A stretch of DNA of 64,000 nucleotides from an uncultured Clostridia bacterium (GCA_947168885.1 CAMVNQ010000002.1:279368-343367); one strand, 5' to 3'; shown: positions 8,695 through 18,007, counted from the stretch's first letter. Numbers and translations: made by a program. The notes: a model not told the origin generated them from the sequence alone.

Positions 8695-9415
8695 TTATAT
8701 TCTCCTCATTGTCAGCGTCGGTATCGTCTTCATCATCGAACTCGTCCTCGTCATTTTCATCGACACTGAATTTCATCTTGGCAAAAAGCCTGTTGAATCT
8801 TTCACGGCGCTTCATAACAGCACCGCCTATCTGAATGAACTTTTCAGTCATTATCTTCTTAGCCTTGTCATAAGGGAGCTTTTTTAAGCGCTCTTTTAGT
8901 GAGATCTGGCTTGATACGGTAATAATAGTATCAACTATCATCGCAGTACCCATAGCTATATCGTAAGCAAGCATGAAAATCGGATCAGCAGTTCCCACGA
9001 GCCAGTCCATGAATCCGTAAAGCACATAGACCATGAACAGTGCGAGCAGTCCCCAGAACAGCGACGAAAGAAGTGATATGCGGTTCTTGTAGGTAATACG
9101 GAGCATACTGTAATCCCAGAACTGCTTATGGAAAAGTGTTTCCATAAGCCAGCCGACAAAGTATTCAAGCACCGTACAGCTCAAAAGACCAACGAAATAT
9201 ACCGCAAAGCCATTTTCTTTGAACGGAAGACACACCATAAGGATCAACAGTGCTCCGACACCATAGATCGGGATATAGGGACCTTTAAGGAATCCTCTGT
9301 TGATCACTCTTTTATGATAGAGCGACTCAATGATCGACTCCTGTATCCATCCGTAGTTGCAAAATACGAAGAACATGAACAACAACTGCTCTGTCGAGTA
9401 ATTCAGCAATGTCAT
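8684..9415 (-). CDS. Six-TM membrane protein, putative ABC_trans_CmpB family
   Basis: This 243-aa protein has about five or six membrane segments and a charged, acidic C-terminal tail rich in Asp and Glu. WIQESI near residue 24, GFLKGPYIPIYG (42-53) and LEYFVGWLMETLFHKQFWDYS (about 82-102) are landmarks of the PF06541 family. That family is named after ABC transporter components, but its function is unproven. No ATPase gene is nearby, so a transporter role is doubtful. It lies in an operon between an unknown membrane protein and the HD protein. SD AAAGGAGAG. Confidence 0.8.
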   Translation of the reverse strand: MTLLNYSTEQLLFMFFVFCNYGWIQESIIESLYHKRVINRGFLKGPYIPIYGVGALLILMVCLPFKENGFAVYFVGLLSCTVLEYFVGWLMETLFHKQFWDYSMLRITYKNRISLLSSLFWGLLALFMVYVLYGFMDWLVGTADPIFMLAYDIAMGTAMIVDTIITVSSQISLKERLKKLPYDKAKKIMTEKFIQIGGAVMKRRERFNRLFAKMKFSVDENDEDEFDDEDDTDADNEENINEG

Positions 9416-9438
9416 ACTCTCTCTCCTTTTTCATATCG

Positions 9439-10344
9439 TCACTGACTGACAGAAGCAGTCTCTTCCAGTTTCCTCAAAGCCTTGTTTATCATCGTACAAT
9501 CTATCTTTACCCAGCTCGGTGTACCTATCTGTATCTCCTTGTCCGCAGCAGCTATAGCGTCGGAATAACTCTTGAGCGTGCTTGCATAAACACGTTCCTC
9601 CGGGTCGTCGCTGTTGTGGAGCTTAAGATATTCCCGGCTTTCTGTATCTATTGTATAATATACATTAATCTTATTCGGAGTGTCGTTATATATTACAACA
9701 TGATACATATCTGTCTTTTCTTTTTCTCCGTTCATTGTGATAGCGTACAGCATACATTCCTCGGAATCCGCACCGGTACGAACGAACGCTTTATATACAT
9801 ACATATCAGTTTTCGGATCAAACTTGCTTGCGACAGATACGGCGGCTTTTATTGCAAATTCCTGCTCCGGAGTTTTTAAAACATCGGTAAAGAACACCAG
9901 ACAGATAAGGAAGCCAAGCACGAGCGCCACTACGACAGATAAAGCTATGAGTATCTTTGCGATCTGTGCCTTATCGAGAGGCTTCTTTTCCTTCTTTACC
10001 TTCGGCTTCTTCTCTTTTTTCTTCTTTTCCTTTTTCTCTGTCTCTTCCGCAGCAGCCTGAGAATCAGCGGAAATTCCCTCACGGAACCGCTCGGCTATAT
10101 CGAGATCTTCATCCGATGACATTTCCGGATCATCACCCGTATTCGACGTATCGTCAGACCCACCGGAATTTACCGTACTGCCTGTATTGTCATCATCGTC
10201 ATCGGCAAGCATAGCCTCTATCTGCTCCTGAGAGAGCGAACCAACACTGATTTCCTGCGAGTTTATATGCTTCAATGCGGCGTTAAGCATCGAATTGAAC
10301 TGATCCGAGCCCTGATCTTCCTGAACAGTGTCATTATCCGCCAA
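9439..10344 (-). CDS. Unknown single-pass membrane protein with acidic and Lys/Glu-rich N-terminal region
   Basis: I do not recognise the family. From a TTG start at 10344 (SD GGAAAGGAAG) the protein is 301 aa. It has about 110 acidic, low-complexity cytoplasmic residues, a run of Lys/Glu (EKKEKKKKEKKPKVKKEKK), one membrane segment near 130-155, and an extracellular domain of about 150 residues. The longer frame reaching 10464 has an unlikely AT-rich N-terminus overlapping the promoter. Gene order and the 23-base gap suggest one operon with the CmpB-like and HD genes. Confidence 0.7.
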   Translation of the reverse strand: MADNDTVQEDQGSDQFNSMLNAALKHINSQEISVGSLSQEQIEAMLADDDDDNTGSTVNSGGSDDTSNTGDDPEMSSDEDLDIAERFREGISADSQAAAEETEKKEKKKKEKKPKVKKEKKPLDKAQIAKILIALSVVVALVLGFLICLVFFTDVLKTPEQEFAIKAAVSVASKFDPKTDMYVYKAFVRTGADSEECMLYAITMNGEKEKTDMYHVVIYNDTPNKINVYYTIDTESREYLKLHNSDDPEERVYASTLKSYSDAIAAADKEIQIGTPSWVKIDCTMINKALRKLEETASVSQ

Positions 10345-10398
10345 AACGATCTTCCTTTCCGTAATTGATTTACTTTGGACATAGTTATAATTATAATT

Positions 10399-10427
10399 AT
10401 TATAGCATAAAATGTAGAAAAAAGCAA
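10399..10427 (-). promoter_or_regulatory. Promoter of the 10344-8152 operon
   Basis: On the minus strand, TTGCTT (10427-10422), a 17-base spacer, and TATAAT (10404-10399). It supports the TTG start at 10344, because upstream in-frame codons would lie in the promoter. Confidence 0.7.
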
Positions 10428-10464
10428 TAGATTTGCAAGAATTTAAGAAAAATTGAAAAAACAC

Positions 10465-10493
10465 TTGACAAAATGAAATAAAGGTGTTATAAT
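10465..10493 (+). promoter_or_regulatory. cysK promoter with inverted repeat at the start site
   Basis: TTGACA (10465-10470), a 17-base spacer, and TATAAT (10488-10493), a perfect consensus. CATATCA (10497-10503) and TGATATG (10523-10529) form an inverted repeat just after the start site. It could be an operator (for example of a CymR/Rrf2 regulator) or a leader hairpin. Leader length is about 115 nt. Confidence 0.8.
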
Positions 10494-10616
10494 ATTCATA
10501 TCAAACAGATAGGATTTATAAGTGATATGGCTATTTTTAATCTGATCCGATGTTGCATCTCGTAAAAAATGCAGTCAAACAATGAACAACAATTACATAA
10601 ACAAGGAGAAATCATC

Positions 10617-11543
10617 ATGAACGTTTACACGAAATTAAGCGACCTTATCGGAAGAACACCCCTTCTCGAACTCACAAACATCGAAAAGAACCTCGGACTT
10701 GAGGCAAAAATCCTCGCTAAGCTTGAATACTTCAACCCCGCAGGAAGCGTAAAGGACAGAATAGCTAAAGGAATGATCGACGACGCAGAAGCAAGCGGAA
10801 AGCTAAAGCCCGGAAGTGTCATAATCGAGCCCACAAGCGGTAACACAGGTATCGGTCTTGCATCGGTAGCGGCTGCCCGCGGATACAGACTTATCATAAC
10901 AATGCCGGAGACTATGAGTGTGGAGCGCAGAAAGCTTATGAAGGCTTACGGCGCAGAACTCGTTCTAACAGAGGGCGCAAAAGGTATGAAAGGTGCGATT
11001 GAGAAGGCAGAGGAACTCTCGAAGGAGATCGAGAACAGCTTTATCCCGTCACAGTTCACTAATCCAGCTAACCCATCTACTCATGAAAAAACAACAGGCC
11101 CCGAGATATGGGAGGACACCGACGGAAAAGTGGATATATTCGTTGCCGGTGTTGGTACAGGCGGTACTATCTCCGGTATCGGCAAATTCCTCAAATCCAA
11201 AAACCCCGATGTCAAGGTAATCGCTGTTGAACCAAAGGACTCCCCCGTTCTTTCGGAGGGCAAATCCGGTCCGCATAAGATACAGGGGATCGGTGCCGGT
11301 TTTGTTCCGGAAACGCTGAACACAAAGATCTATGACGAGATCCTTCCCGTTGCCAACGAAGACGCATTCGATACCGGAAGGCTTATTGCAAAGAGCGAAG
11401 GTGCACTCGTAGGCATTTCCTCCGGTGCTGCTCTTTATGCAGCTATACAGGCAGCAAAGCGCCCTGAGAATAAAGGAAAAACGATCGTTGTGCTCCTGCC
11501 GGATACAGGCGAGAGATACCTTTCAACAGTGATGTTTGACTGA
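10617..11543 (+). CDS. cysK: Cysteine synthase A (O-acetylserine sulfhydrylase)
   Basis: This 308-aa fold-type II PLP enzyme makes cysteine from O-acetylserine and sulfide. The PLP lysine is in [11 protein letters not shown] (about 34-44), the substrate loop is [10 protein letters not shown] (about 68-77), and the phosphate-binding loop is [12 protein letters not shown] (about 176-187). The ATG at 10617 has AAGGAG upstream and matches the family N-terminus ([16 protein letters not shown]). The longer frame from 10569 is unlikely. Monocistronic: own promoter and own terminator. Confidence 0.97.
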   Translation: MNVYTKLSDLIGRTPLLELTNIEKNLGLEAKILAKLEYFNPAGSVKDRIAKGMIDDAEASGKLKPGSVIIEPTSGNTGIGLASVAAARGYRLIITMPETMSVERRKLMKAYGAELVLTEGAKGMKGAIEKAEELSKEIENSFIPSQFTNPANPSTHEKTTGPEIWEDTDGKVDIFVAGVGTGGTISGIGKFLKSKNPDVKVIAVEPKDSPVLSEGKSGPHKIQGIGAGFVPETLNTKIYDEILPVANEDAFDTGRLIAKSEGALVGISSGAALYAAIQAAKRPENKGKTIVVLLPDTGERYLSTVMFD

Positions 11544-11556
11544 ATATATTAAACCG

Positions 11557-11590
11557 AACCCCGTGATGCCGACACGCATCACGGGGTTTT
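11557..11590 (+). terminator. cysK terminator
   Basis: AACCCCGTGATGC (11557-11569) pairs perfectly with GCATCACGGGGTT (11576-11588), followed by T residues. Confidence 0.9.
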
Positions 11591-11711
11591 AACATATATC
11601 GTAATTCAGGCACCCATAATAAAAGAAAACTTACGAAAGAGAAATATTTCTTACAGATATACGAGTCATTTCATTTCCGCAATAATCGGTCAATCCATTG
11701 CAGAAATTTTC

Positions 11712-11740
11712 TTGTTTTACACTGATTTATATGATATTAT
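11712..11740 (+). promoter_or_regulatory. Promoter of the carboxylesterase gene
   Basis: TTGTTT (11712-11717), a 17-base spacer, and TATTAT (11735-11740), about 50 bases before the start codon. Confidence 0.55.
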
Positions 11741-11793
11741 AAGAAAAAATATCGGTATAAACCGGAAAAACAGGAAAAGGAGCTGAACCTACA

Positions 11794-13293
11794 ATGATAC
11801 GTATAGCACAAACAGAAAACGGCAAGGTTCGTGGTCTTCCCGCAGCCGATCCGAGAATAACTTCGTTCAAAGGTGTTCCCTTTGCCGCACCTCCTGTCGG
11901 CGAAAACCGCTGGAGAGCGCCACAGCCGGCAGCCAACTGGGAGGGAGTCCGCGAATGTCTTGAGTTCGCTCCGATCTCTGTCCAGGACACACCCGGTCTC
12001 GGAACCGATCTCTACTGCCGCGAATGGCACGTTGACCCCGAAATTTCCATAAGTGAGGACTGCCTTTATCTGAACATCTGGACAAACGCCAAGTCGCCCG
12101 ACGAAAAGCTTCCTGTGCTCGTGTGGTTCTTCGGCGGCGGTTTTCAGTGGGGTTATACTGCCGAAATGGAATTCGACGGCGAACGCATAGCGCGCCGCGG
12201 TATCGTTGTTGTGACTGTCAATTACCGTCTCGGTGCATTTGGTTTTCTTGCACACCCGCAGCTCACAGCAGAACAGCCTGATGCTCCATGCAACTTTGGC
12301 TGTCTCGATCAGCAGGCCGGCATCCGCTGGGTGAAGAGGAATATCGCAAACTTCGGCGGCGACCCTGACAATATCACAATCGCCGGACAGTCAGCCGGCG
12401 GCGGCAGCGTTCTCGCGCAAATGGCATGCCCGGGAAATGACGGACTTTTTGACCGCGCAGTCGTCATGAGCGGTATGTTCGGTACGCCATACGAGAAAAA
12501 CAGCTTCTTCACTCCCCTTTCGCTTGATAAGGCAGGTAAGCTCGGCGAAAGACTGTTTGAATATCTCGGAGTAAAAACGCTTGAAGAAGCACGTCGGCTC
12601 GATGCAAACTTTATCCGCGAAAAATATTCCGAGCTGCGCAATAAAGGCGAGATGTTCTTCAACATCGTTAACGACGGAAAGTTCAATACCGGCGACTGTA
12701 TGGACGCTTTCAGGAGCGGCAGACGCGCTCGCGTACCGGTAATGGCAGGAAATACAGGCGACGAATTCCGGGAATGCATTCACGCGGACAGCGAAGAGCG
12801 TTTCAAAGAGCTTGCGGACAAATATTTCGGTGACAGAAGCGAAACGTTCCTCTCCTTCCCCGAAGCGCATATAAAAACATCAATGGGCTACGCTCCTGTG
12901 AGCGGTTGTGAGATTGGCATAAAATCCGCATTTCTGGCCGAAGAAAAGCTCGACGGAGCGCAGAACTGCTATTACTATCGGTTCGTTCCGGACATTCCCG
13001 GAGAAGATGCCCCGGGAACGTTCCATTCATGCGACCTTTGGTTCTTCTTCGAGACACTTGCGAAGTGCAGCCGACCTTATGAAGGCAGACACTATGATAT
13101 CGCACGTCAGATGTGCGACTATTTCTGTAACTTCATAAAGAACGGTGACCCGAACGGTTTTGATCTGAACGGTAAGAAGCTTCCAGAATGGAGGCCTTAC
13201 ACAGACAAAGACCGCAGCGAAATGGAATTTACTCCCGCCGGCGCAGCACCGGCAGCAGAAACAAGCGGATTTATAAAATTCCTGCTTAACTGA
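11794..13293 (+). CDS. Type B carboxylesterase (PnbA-like)
   Basis: This 499-aa alpha/beta hydrolase of the carboxylesterase/lipase type B family hydrolyses esters. The oxyanion-hole region is WFFGGGFQWG (about 110-119). The nucleophile elbow is AGQSAGG (Ser near 199), with Gln where many relatives have Glu (GESAGG). EDCLYLNIW is the other family signature. The catalytic His is likely in GTFHSCDLWFFF near the C-terminus. No signal peptide, so it is cytoplasmic. SD AAAGGAG. Natural substrate unknown. Confidence 0.92.
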   Translation: MIRIAQTENGKVRGLPAADPRITSFKGVPFAAPPVGENRWRAPQPAANWEGVRECLEFAPISVQDTPGLGTDLYCREWHVDPEISISEDCLYLNIWTNAKSPDEKLPVLVWFFGGGFQWGYTAEMEFDGERIARRGIVVVTVNYRLGAFGFLAHPQLTAEQPDAPCNFGCLDQQAGIRWVKRNIANFGGDPDNITIAGQSAGGGSVLAQMACPGNDGLFDRAVVMSGMFGTPYEKNSFFTPLSLDKAGKLGERLFEYLGVKTLEEARRLDANFIREKYSELRNKGEMFFNIVNDGKFNTGDCMDAFRSGRRARVPVMAGNTGDEFRECIHADSEERFKELADKYFGDRSETFLSFPEAHIKTSMGYAPVSGCEIGIKSAFLAEEKLDGAQNCYYYRFVPDIPGEDAPGTFHSCDLWFFFETLAKCSRPYEGRHYDIARQMCDYFCNFIKNGDPNGFDLNGKKLPEWRPYTDKDRSEMEFTPAGAAPAAETSGFIKFLLN

Positions 13294-13392
13294 TTCGTCA
13301 ACACTAATTGTCATTATTATATAAAACGCATTTTCCATGTTGTGCATTTTTACAAAAAGCATCTCCAAATTTCATACGTTCAATTGTACGAC

Positions 13393-13421
13393 TTGACAGT
13401 TTGGAGTTTGAGGTGTATAAT
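13393..13421 (+). promoter_or_regulatory. Perfect promoter ahead of the 59-aa ORF and GGDEF gene
   Basis: TTGACA (13393-13398), a 17-base spacer, and TATAAT (13416-13421). The predicted start is near 13428, leaving a leader of about 110 nt. Confidence 0.8.
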
Positions 13422-13427
13422 ATAAGT

Positions 13428-13536
13428 TAAGATATTTGTCATTTATTTATTTCTGATATACTTCCTGACCGATAAATGATATTTCTGGTATCCGCGGGCT
13501 AAGTCCCGTAAATCAGCGAAAGGTGGGATAAACTGT
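13428..13536 (+). promoter_or_regulatory. Structured leader RNA of unknown class
   Basis: TCATTTAT (13439-13446) pairs with ATAAATGA (about 13472-13479). A second domain is closed by TATCC (about 13489) and GGATA (about 13526), enclosing a CGGG/CCCG hairpin with loop CTAAGT and the unpaired motif AGCGAAAGG. It ends directly at the SD/start of the 59-aa ORF, so the second domain could mask the SD (AAGGTGGG). It does not match c-di-GMP, SAM, preQ1 or other riboswitch consensus sequences that I know. Confidence 0.4.
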
Positions 13537-13716
13537 ATGGCGAAAACCCAGGACGAAAAAGAACCGAAGACCGAAGTGTTGTCAAATCAGGGCGATCTGC
13601 TCAAAAACAGAGTAAACAGCATCATGAACATGATCGATGAAGACGAAGATGAGGTCGATGAGGAACTGTTGGAGGAACTGAAAAAGCCGAAAAAGAAATT
13701 CTTCGGGTTATTCTGA
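13537..13716 (+). CDS. Small acidic/basic protein of 59 aa, unknown
   Basis: ATG at 13537 follows AAGGTGGG and opens 59 codons to a TGA at 13714-13716. The protein starts MAKTQDEKEPKTE, has a central acidic helix (MIDEDEDEVDEELLEEL) and ends in basic and aromatic residues (KKPKKKFFGLF). This could be an amphipathic membrane-contacting tail. The promoter, SD and biased composition support a real gene. It lies between a structured leader and a Cache-GGDEF gene 78 bases downstream. No family recognised. Confidence 0.6.
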   Translation: MAKTQDEKEPKTEVLSNQGDLLKNRVNSIMNMIDEDEDEVDEELLEELKKPKKKFFGLF

Positions 13717-13793
13717 TGATACGGCACAGGTTCCGGTTATACATTTCCGGTGAGTTTATTCCGGAAAAATCTATATGAAAGGTCAGAAATAAA

Positions 13794-15374
13794 TTGAGTA
13801 CTTCAAAAAAGAAATCAAATAAAATGGGATTTTCAGCTCTTAACAGAATTCTGATAATCCAGTTAGTAGTAATGCTCGGTCTCTCGATATTTATTACAGT
13901 CACCGTAAGCAACAAGACGAGAGATAACGCTATCGAACACATGGGCGCTATCGCCGATGAGCGTGCGCATATCATTGAAAATTACGTTGAAAACTCCGAA
14001 AATACACTTAAGAATTTCTGCAAGGCACAGCAGGTACAGGATATACTCAAGTATTCGTCACAGCTTGCGGCAGGCACAAATGTAAGCGCTGATGCTCAGG
14101 CTGCTCAGAAAGCTGCTCAGCAGTTCACCGAGGAATTCGGCAAGGATATCGATAACCTTGAGGGTCTTTGGATCGGTTCGTGGGACACCCACGTTCTGAC
14201 TCATACCAACGCAGCTGTTGTTGGTATGCAGACCCGTCCGGATGCAGAAAAGCAAAAAGAGCTCCACAACGGAATGGAGCGCAATGCAGATAAGCTCTAC
14301 GATCTTGGTATCATGATCTCTCCCGCGAGCCAGAAACAGTGTCTTTCGATGTATCAGGCTGTTTACAGCGCAGGCGGCGATCCTATAGGTTTCGTCGGTC
14401 TCGGTATATACACCGACGGTCTGATCAATACCCTTAACAGTATCCCGATCCGCGGCGTTGAAAACTCCTTTTACAGCATGGTCGATGTCAACAGCGGTCT
14501 TTATATCTTCAACGCAGACGACACATCGAAGATACATACCCCTATCGAAAACGAAGACCTCAAGAATATCTGCGCGCAGTACAAAGGTACTACCGCATCC
14601 GACAGCACCGGCGACTATGAGTATGTAAAAGACGGTGAAAAGTATATCTCGATATACACTTATATACCCGAGCGCGGCTGGCTTGTAACGATTGACGATA
14701 CAAAGGGTGAAGTTTTCGCTCTTAAAACTACGATGATCATTTACCTCGGTATCTTCGGTGTTGTTATCCTCGGACTTATCATAGTATTCAACGTTATCAG
14801 CAAACGTCAGGAGGCTATCAACCAGAAGCTCCTTTCGACGATCAATAAGAACTCAATGACAAAGAAGTCCCTGAATACCGCTATGTTCAAGGATGTACTT
14901 ACCGGTGTCAACAACCGTGTAAGCTATACTATGAACCTTGACAAGATAAAGGCATCAGAGGATTCGCCCTGCTACTTTGCAATGTTCAACATCATAAAGT
15001 TCTCCGAGATAAACTCCACTTACGGAGCCGAGGCAGGCGACCTGCTGCTCGTAAAGACAACAGAGGCTCTTACAGAATTCTTCCCCGACTGTGAGATCTA
15101 TCGTACCGGTTCGGACGAGTTCCTCGCTGTCATTCCCGCACCACAGGGCAGTCCCAATATGAACGAAGTCATGGACAAGGTAAATCTCGCATTCCGTCAG
15201 ATGTGTGTTTCCAAGCAGATCGAAAATGTCGGCACTATCCGTCCCGATTATAAGGTGGCAGTCGGCAGGAAAACGAAAGGCAATGCCGATACTGCGATCA
15301 TAGGAACTCTCAAGAAGAAGATGAACGAGAGCGACAAGGCTACGATCGGTATGATCGAGTGCATAGATCTTTGA
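13794..15374 (+). CDS. Cache-domain membrane protein with GGDEF-like domain
   Basis: This 526-aa protein has membrane segments at about residues 17-38 and 312-335 that flank an extracellular Cache-type sensor domain. A cytoplasmic GGDEF-like domain follows (DVLTGVNNR start motif near 363). The signature reads RTGSDEF, so the second Gly of GGDEF is Ser. The usual N/D substrate site is also poorly matched, so diguanylate cyclase activity is uncertain. The start is TTG at 13794 with GAAAGGT 10 bases upstream. A later ATG at 13824 is the alternative. A small-molecule sensor role is inferred from the architecture. Confidence 0.85.
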   Translation: MSTSKKKSNKMGFSALNRILIIQLVVMLGLSIFITVTVSNKTRDNAIEHMGAIADERAHIIENYVENSENTLKNFCKAQQVQDILKYSSQLAAGTNVSADAQAAQKAAQQFTEEFGKDIDNLEGLWIGSWDTHVLTHTNAAVVGMQTRPDAEKQKELHNGMERNADKLYDLGIMISPASQKQCLSMYQAVYSAGGDPIGFVGLGIYTDGLINTLNSIPIRGVENSFYSMVDVNSGLYIFNADDTSKIHTPIENEDLKNICAQYKGTTASDSTGDYEYVKDGEKYISIYTYIPERGWLVTIDDTKGEVFALKTTMIIYLGIFGVVILGLIIVFNVISKRQEAINQKLLSTINKNSMTKKSLNTAMFKDVLTGVNNRVSYTMNLDKIKASEDSPCYFAMFNIIKFSEINSTYGAEAGDLLLVKTTEALTEFFPDCEIYRTGSDEFLAVIPAPQGSPNMNEVMDKVNLAFRQMCVSKQIENVGTIRPDYKVAVGRKTKGNADTAIIGTLKKKMNESDKATIGMIECIDL

Positions 15375-15407
15375 TGATCCTTTCTTGAAATTATCAGGAT
15401 AATATTA

Positions 15408-15441
15408 AAGAGCATTTCCTCATTACAGAGGAAATGCTCTT
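15408..15441 (+). terminator. Hairpin after the GGDEF gene
   Basis: AAGAGCATTTCCTC (15408-15421) pairs perfectly with GAGGAAATGCTCTT (15428-15441). The following sequence is A/T-rich without a clear T-run, so termination may be weak. Confidence 0.6.
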
Positions 15442-15606
15442 ATAATATGATTTACAGCTCAGTATCTATAATATATCCGGAATTACAGGTTATTCCGCTA
15501 AGGCATGGATGTCATAAGAAGGTTTCCGAAGGATAGCTGGTACTGCATGATGCAGCGGCAACAAAAGAGTACAGCGCACATAAGAGACCTGCCAAAGGGA
15601 GGGCGT

Positions 15607-16161
15607 ATGCAGAAATATGCCATATTCAAGTCTGAAACAGGCTATTATTACTACAAATATTACGATACTATCGAATCACTGACAGGCACAATGTTTGACG
15701 GCATTATCAGTCCCGAATCTCTGCCGGTGGTAATTGATGAGACCGGCGGATTCTTTTCGCTTAAAGGAGCAGGATACCAGTTTGTGCGTATTGCCGAAAG
15801 CGATACTGAACCGCTCACACTGGAGGAAATGTTTTTCAAGAACATGGACGACTTCAAACTTGGCTGGATGTCTCCGGACGGCGATACTTATTCCTGCAGC
15901 TATACCGGTCATGCAAAGTGCGCAAAGATGCTTGCGGAGAAATTCTTTCCCGATGCACAGCTTCCGGAGAGAACTCTCGGAAAAGCAGGCTGGCTCAAGA
16001 TCATAGATTCATGGGACGGTACACAGCGCGAACATAAGCAGTTTGTTTATTCGCTGACCGGGAAAATGACCAAACGACAGGCTGACAAGTTATTCGATCT
16101 CGGTCTTTATGCCAACCCGGAAGTACTTGAGATCATATCCGCAAGCGAAGATTCATGGTGA
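15607..16161 (+). CDS. Hypothetical protein, 184 aa
   Basis: I do not recognise this protein. The start at 15607 is chosen for the excellent SD AAAGGGAGG directly upstream. A longer frame from 15505 has no SD. It begins MQKYAIFKSETGYYYYKYYD and is a soluble, mixed alpha/beta protein with no signal peptide or membrane segment. The C-terminal part (TGKMTKRQADKLFDLGLYANPE) looks helical. It is followed 48 bases later by a YfcE-type phosphodiesterase, possibly co-transcribed. Confidence 0.7.
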   Translation: MQKYAIFKSETGYYYYKYYDTIESLTGTMFDGIISPESLPVVIDETGGFFSLKGAGYQFVRIAESDTEPLTLEEMFFKNMDDFKLGWMSPDGDTYSCSYTGHAKCAKMLAEKFFPDAQLPERTLGKAGWLKIIDSWDGTQREHKQFVYSLTGKMTKRQADKLFDLGLYANPEVLEIISASEDSW

Positions 16162-16209
16162 TTAACGTTCTGAATAATATGTCCGTTCATTAAAGGAGAG
16201 GATTATCTG

Positions 16210-16713
16210 ATGAGAATAATAGTTATGGCAGATTCACACGGTGCCGGAAGCGCTGTTATGAAAGTAGTAGAGAAAAATATATACACAGCGGATCTGTTCA
16301 TTCATCTTGGCGACGGTGAAGAAGATATGCTAAGCGTTCTGCTTGAATATCCGAATATAAATCTGATCCAGATCAAGGGTAACTGCGATCACGGGAGCGC
16401 TTCTCCAGTGTCGCAGATAATCGATACCGTTCCGGGTCCCGAATATAAAACGATAAAAATCCTTGCCGTTCACGGACATTTGCAGAATGTCAGCCACGGA
16501 ACGGATGAGCTGCTGCTTCTTGCGCATGAGAATAAGTGCGACATAGTGCTTTTCGGACACACACATTGTCGCTGTGACAGAAAAGAGGACGGTGTGCTTC
16601 TTATCAATCCCGGAAGCTGTTCTGTCCCGCGCGACGGCGAACCGCCGTCTTACGCCTGTATAGATATTACGGAATGGGGTCTGATAACCGAGATATATGA
16701 TCTTCCGGTTTAA
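16210..16713 (+). CDS. YfcE/MJ0936-type metallophosphodiesterase
   Basis: This 167-aa single-domain calcineurin-like phosphoesterase has the full metal-binding set: MADSHG (residues 6-11), HLGDGEED near 37, KGNCDH near 58, AVHGH near 87, and FGHTHC near 117. Small cytoplasmic members act on phosphodiester model substrates and need Mn. Physiological substrates are mostly unknown. SD AAAGGAGAGG. Length matches the family. Confidence 0.93.
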   Translation: MRIIVMADSHGAGSAVMKVVEKNIYTADLFIHLGDGEEDMLSVLLEYPNINLIQIKGNCDHGSASPVSQIIDTVPGPEYKTIKILAVHGHLQNVSHGTDELLLLAHENKCDIVLFGHTHCRCDRKEDGVLLINPGSCSVPRDGEPPSYACIDITEWGLITEIYDLPV

Positions 16714-16849
16714 TAACCCGCTTTCCGTATATATACTGTCTTCTTCCCTTCCCCCAAAATACATTTGAACAATTAATTATCAGTGTTTACAAAAATAGTT
16801 TAAAGAATTGTACGTTTTAACAAAAAACAATCGTTTTCAAAGAATAATA

Positions 16850-16878
16850 TTGACAAATCATTACAATGATGTTATACT
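16850..16878 (+). promoter_or_regulatory. Promoter of the hydrogenase-kinase signalling locus
   Basis: TTGACA (16850-16855), a 17-base spacer, and TATACT (16873-16878). It is the only good promoter I see before the run of co-directional genes at 16946-25374. The DNA at 16714-16849 shows no gene. Confidence 0.75.
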
Positions 16879-16945
16879 ATCAATAGATATGCTCATATTT
16901 GTTTTTGCATTGCATATCATATAAGATCAACAGGAGGCAGACATT

Positions 16946-17977
16946 ATGGCTGAAACACGTTTCATGAGGACAGTAGTTTTCGGAGGATATGATAAGAGTG
17001 ATGTTGATAAAAAACTCGAATACATATACGATCTGTTCTTTGACTGCAAAAACAAATTGAGAGAAGCAAAGCTTCTTCTCGGTAAAATGAAGGCGGGCGC
17101 AAACGAACAGGACGCGCTTGATTCCGTTCTTGCTGACGAAAGAGCAAAGCTTACCGAATTACAGGTTAAAAACGAACAGCTTATCGAAAAAGCAAAATCC
17201 CTCAACGACGATAATGTGCGTAAGGAAAAGGAACTTGCCGAACTCAGGAGCAAGGTTGCAGATTTAGAAACAAAGCTTAACGGAGCAGAGGCTAAGCTTG
17301 CTTCTGAAGGCGGCACCAACTCCGGTGCAATGCTTAATATCGTCTTCCAGCAGGCACAGACTTCCGCAGATCTGATCCTTAGTACAGCTCAGAAACAGGC
17401 CGACGATCTCAAGACAGATTCACAGAAGCTCGCCGAAAACACAGTGACAGATGCCAACAACAAGGCAAAGATGATAATTTTTGAAGCAGAAACGAACGCT
17501 GCAAAGATCACCGCCGAGGCAAAGGAAAAGGCTTCTGCAATGGATGTCGCTTCCGGCAACATCAAAGCCTCAGTACTCGGCGATGTCGAGAGAATGAGCG
17601 CAGAGCTGTCTAAATTCAAAGAAATATTTGACAAGTTCGGTTCGACCGGCACGGATATGATCTCACAGTCGATGGAACTGCTGGACGATGCCGTAACAAC
17701 CCTCACGTCAGGCGGTATTCCCGTTTTCCACGAACCGGAAAGATTTGAAGCAGAGCTTGTTGAAAGCCCCATGCTTGAGGATATAGATGAATTCTACCTG
17801 ACCGGCAGCGAAAACTCCGGAAATGAAGATTCAGGTTCGGATAACAAGAACGATACCCTTCAGAAGCTGAAAGAAAAAGCTGCTGCATTAAGCGGCGGTT
17901 CCGGTGCAGAAGAAAATACCGGCAGCAAAAAGATAAGTCTTGAAGATCTGGCTATGAAAGCCAAATCAATGAAGTAA
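16946..17977 (+). CDS. DivIVA-like coiled-coil protein
   Basis: This 343-aa cytoplasmic protein has an N-terminal stretch TVVFGGYDKSDVDKKLEYI (residues 10-28) that resembles the membrane-binding start of DivIVA/GpsB proteins, with the Gly-Tyr-Asp turn before the coiled coil. Long coiled coils follow (about 35-115 and 140-235). The C-terminus is acidic (EFYLTGSENSGNEDSGSDN). DivIVA proteins mark poles or curved membranes. As first gene of the locus it could be a scaffold or phosphorylation target, which is inference. SD AGGAGG. Confidence 0.65.
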   Translation: MAETRFMRTVVFGGYDKSDVDKKLEYIYDLFFDCKNKLREAKLLLGKMKAGANEQDALDSVLADERAKLTELQVKNEQLIEKAKSLNDDNVRKEKELAELRSKVADLETKLNGAEAKLASEGGTNSGAMLNIVFQQAQTSADLILSTAQKQADDLKTDSQKLAENTVTDANNKAKMIIFEAETNAAKITAEAKEKASAMDVASGNIKASVLGDVERMSAELSKFKEIFDKFGSTGTDMISQSMELLDDAVTTLTSGGIPVFHEPERFEAELVESPMLEDIDEFYLTGSENSGNEDSGSDNKNDTLQKLKEKAAALSGGSGAEENTGSKKISLEDLAMKAKSMK

Positions 17978-18007
17978 CACAGTCTTTTATATTACGGAGG
18001 ATACATT

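Noticed and set aside
8684..9415. Reading the CmpB-like protein as a true ABC transporter permease
   Set aside because: No ATP-binding protein or binding protein gene is adjacent, so only the family name is used.
13294..13392. Terminator for the carboxylesterase gene
   Set aside because: Only weak imperfect pairing around GCATTTT and GTGCATTTTT; not convincing.
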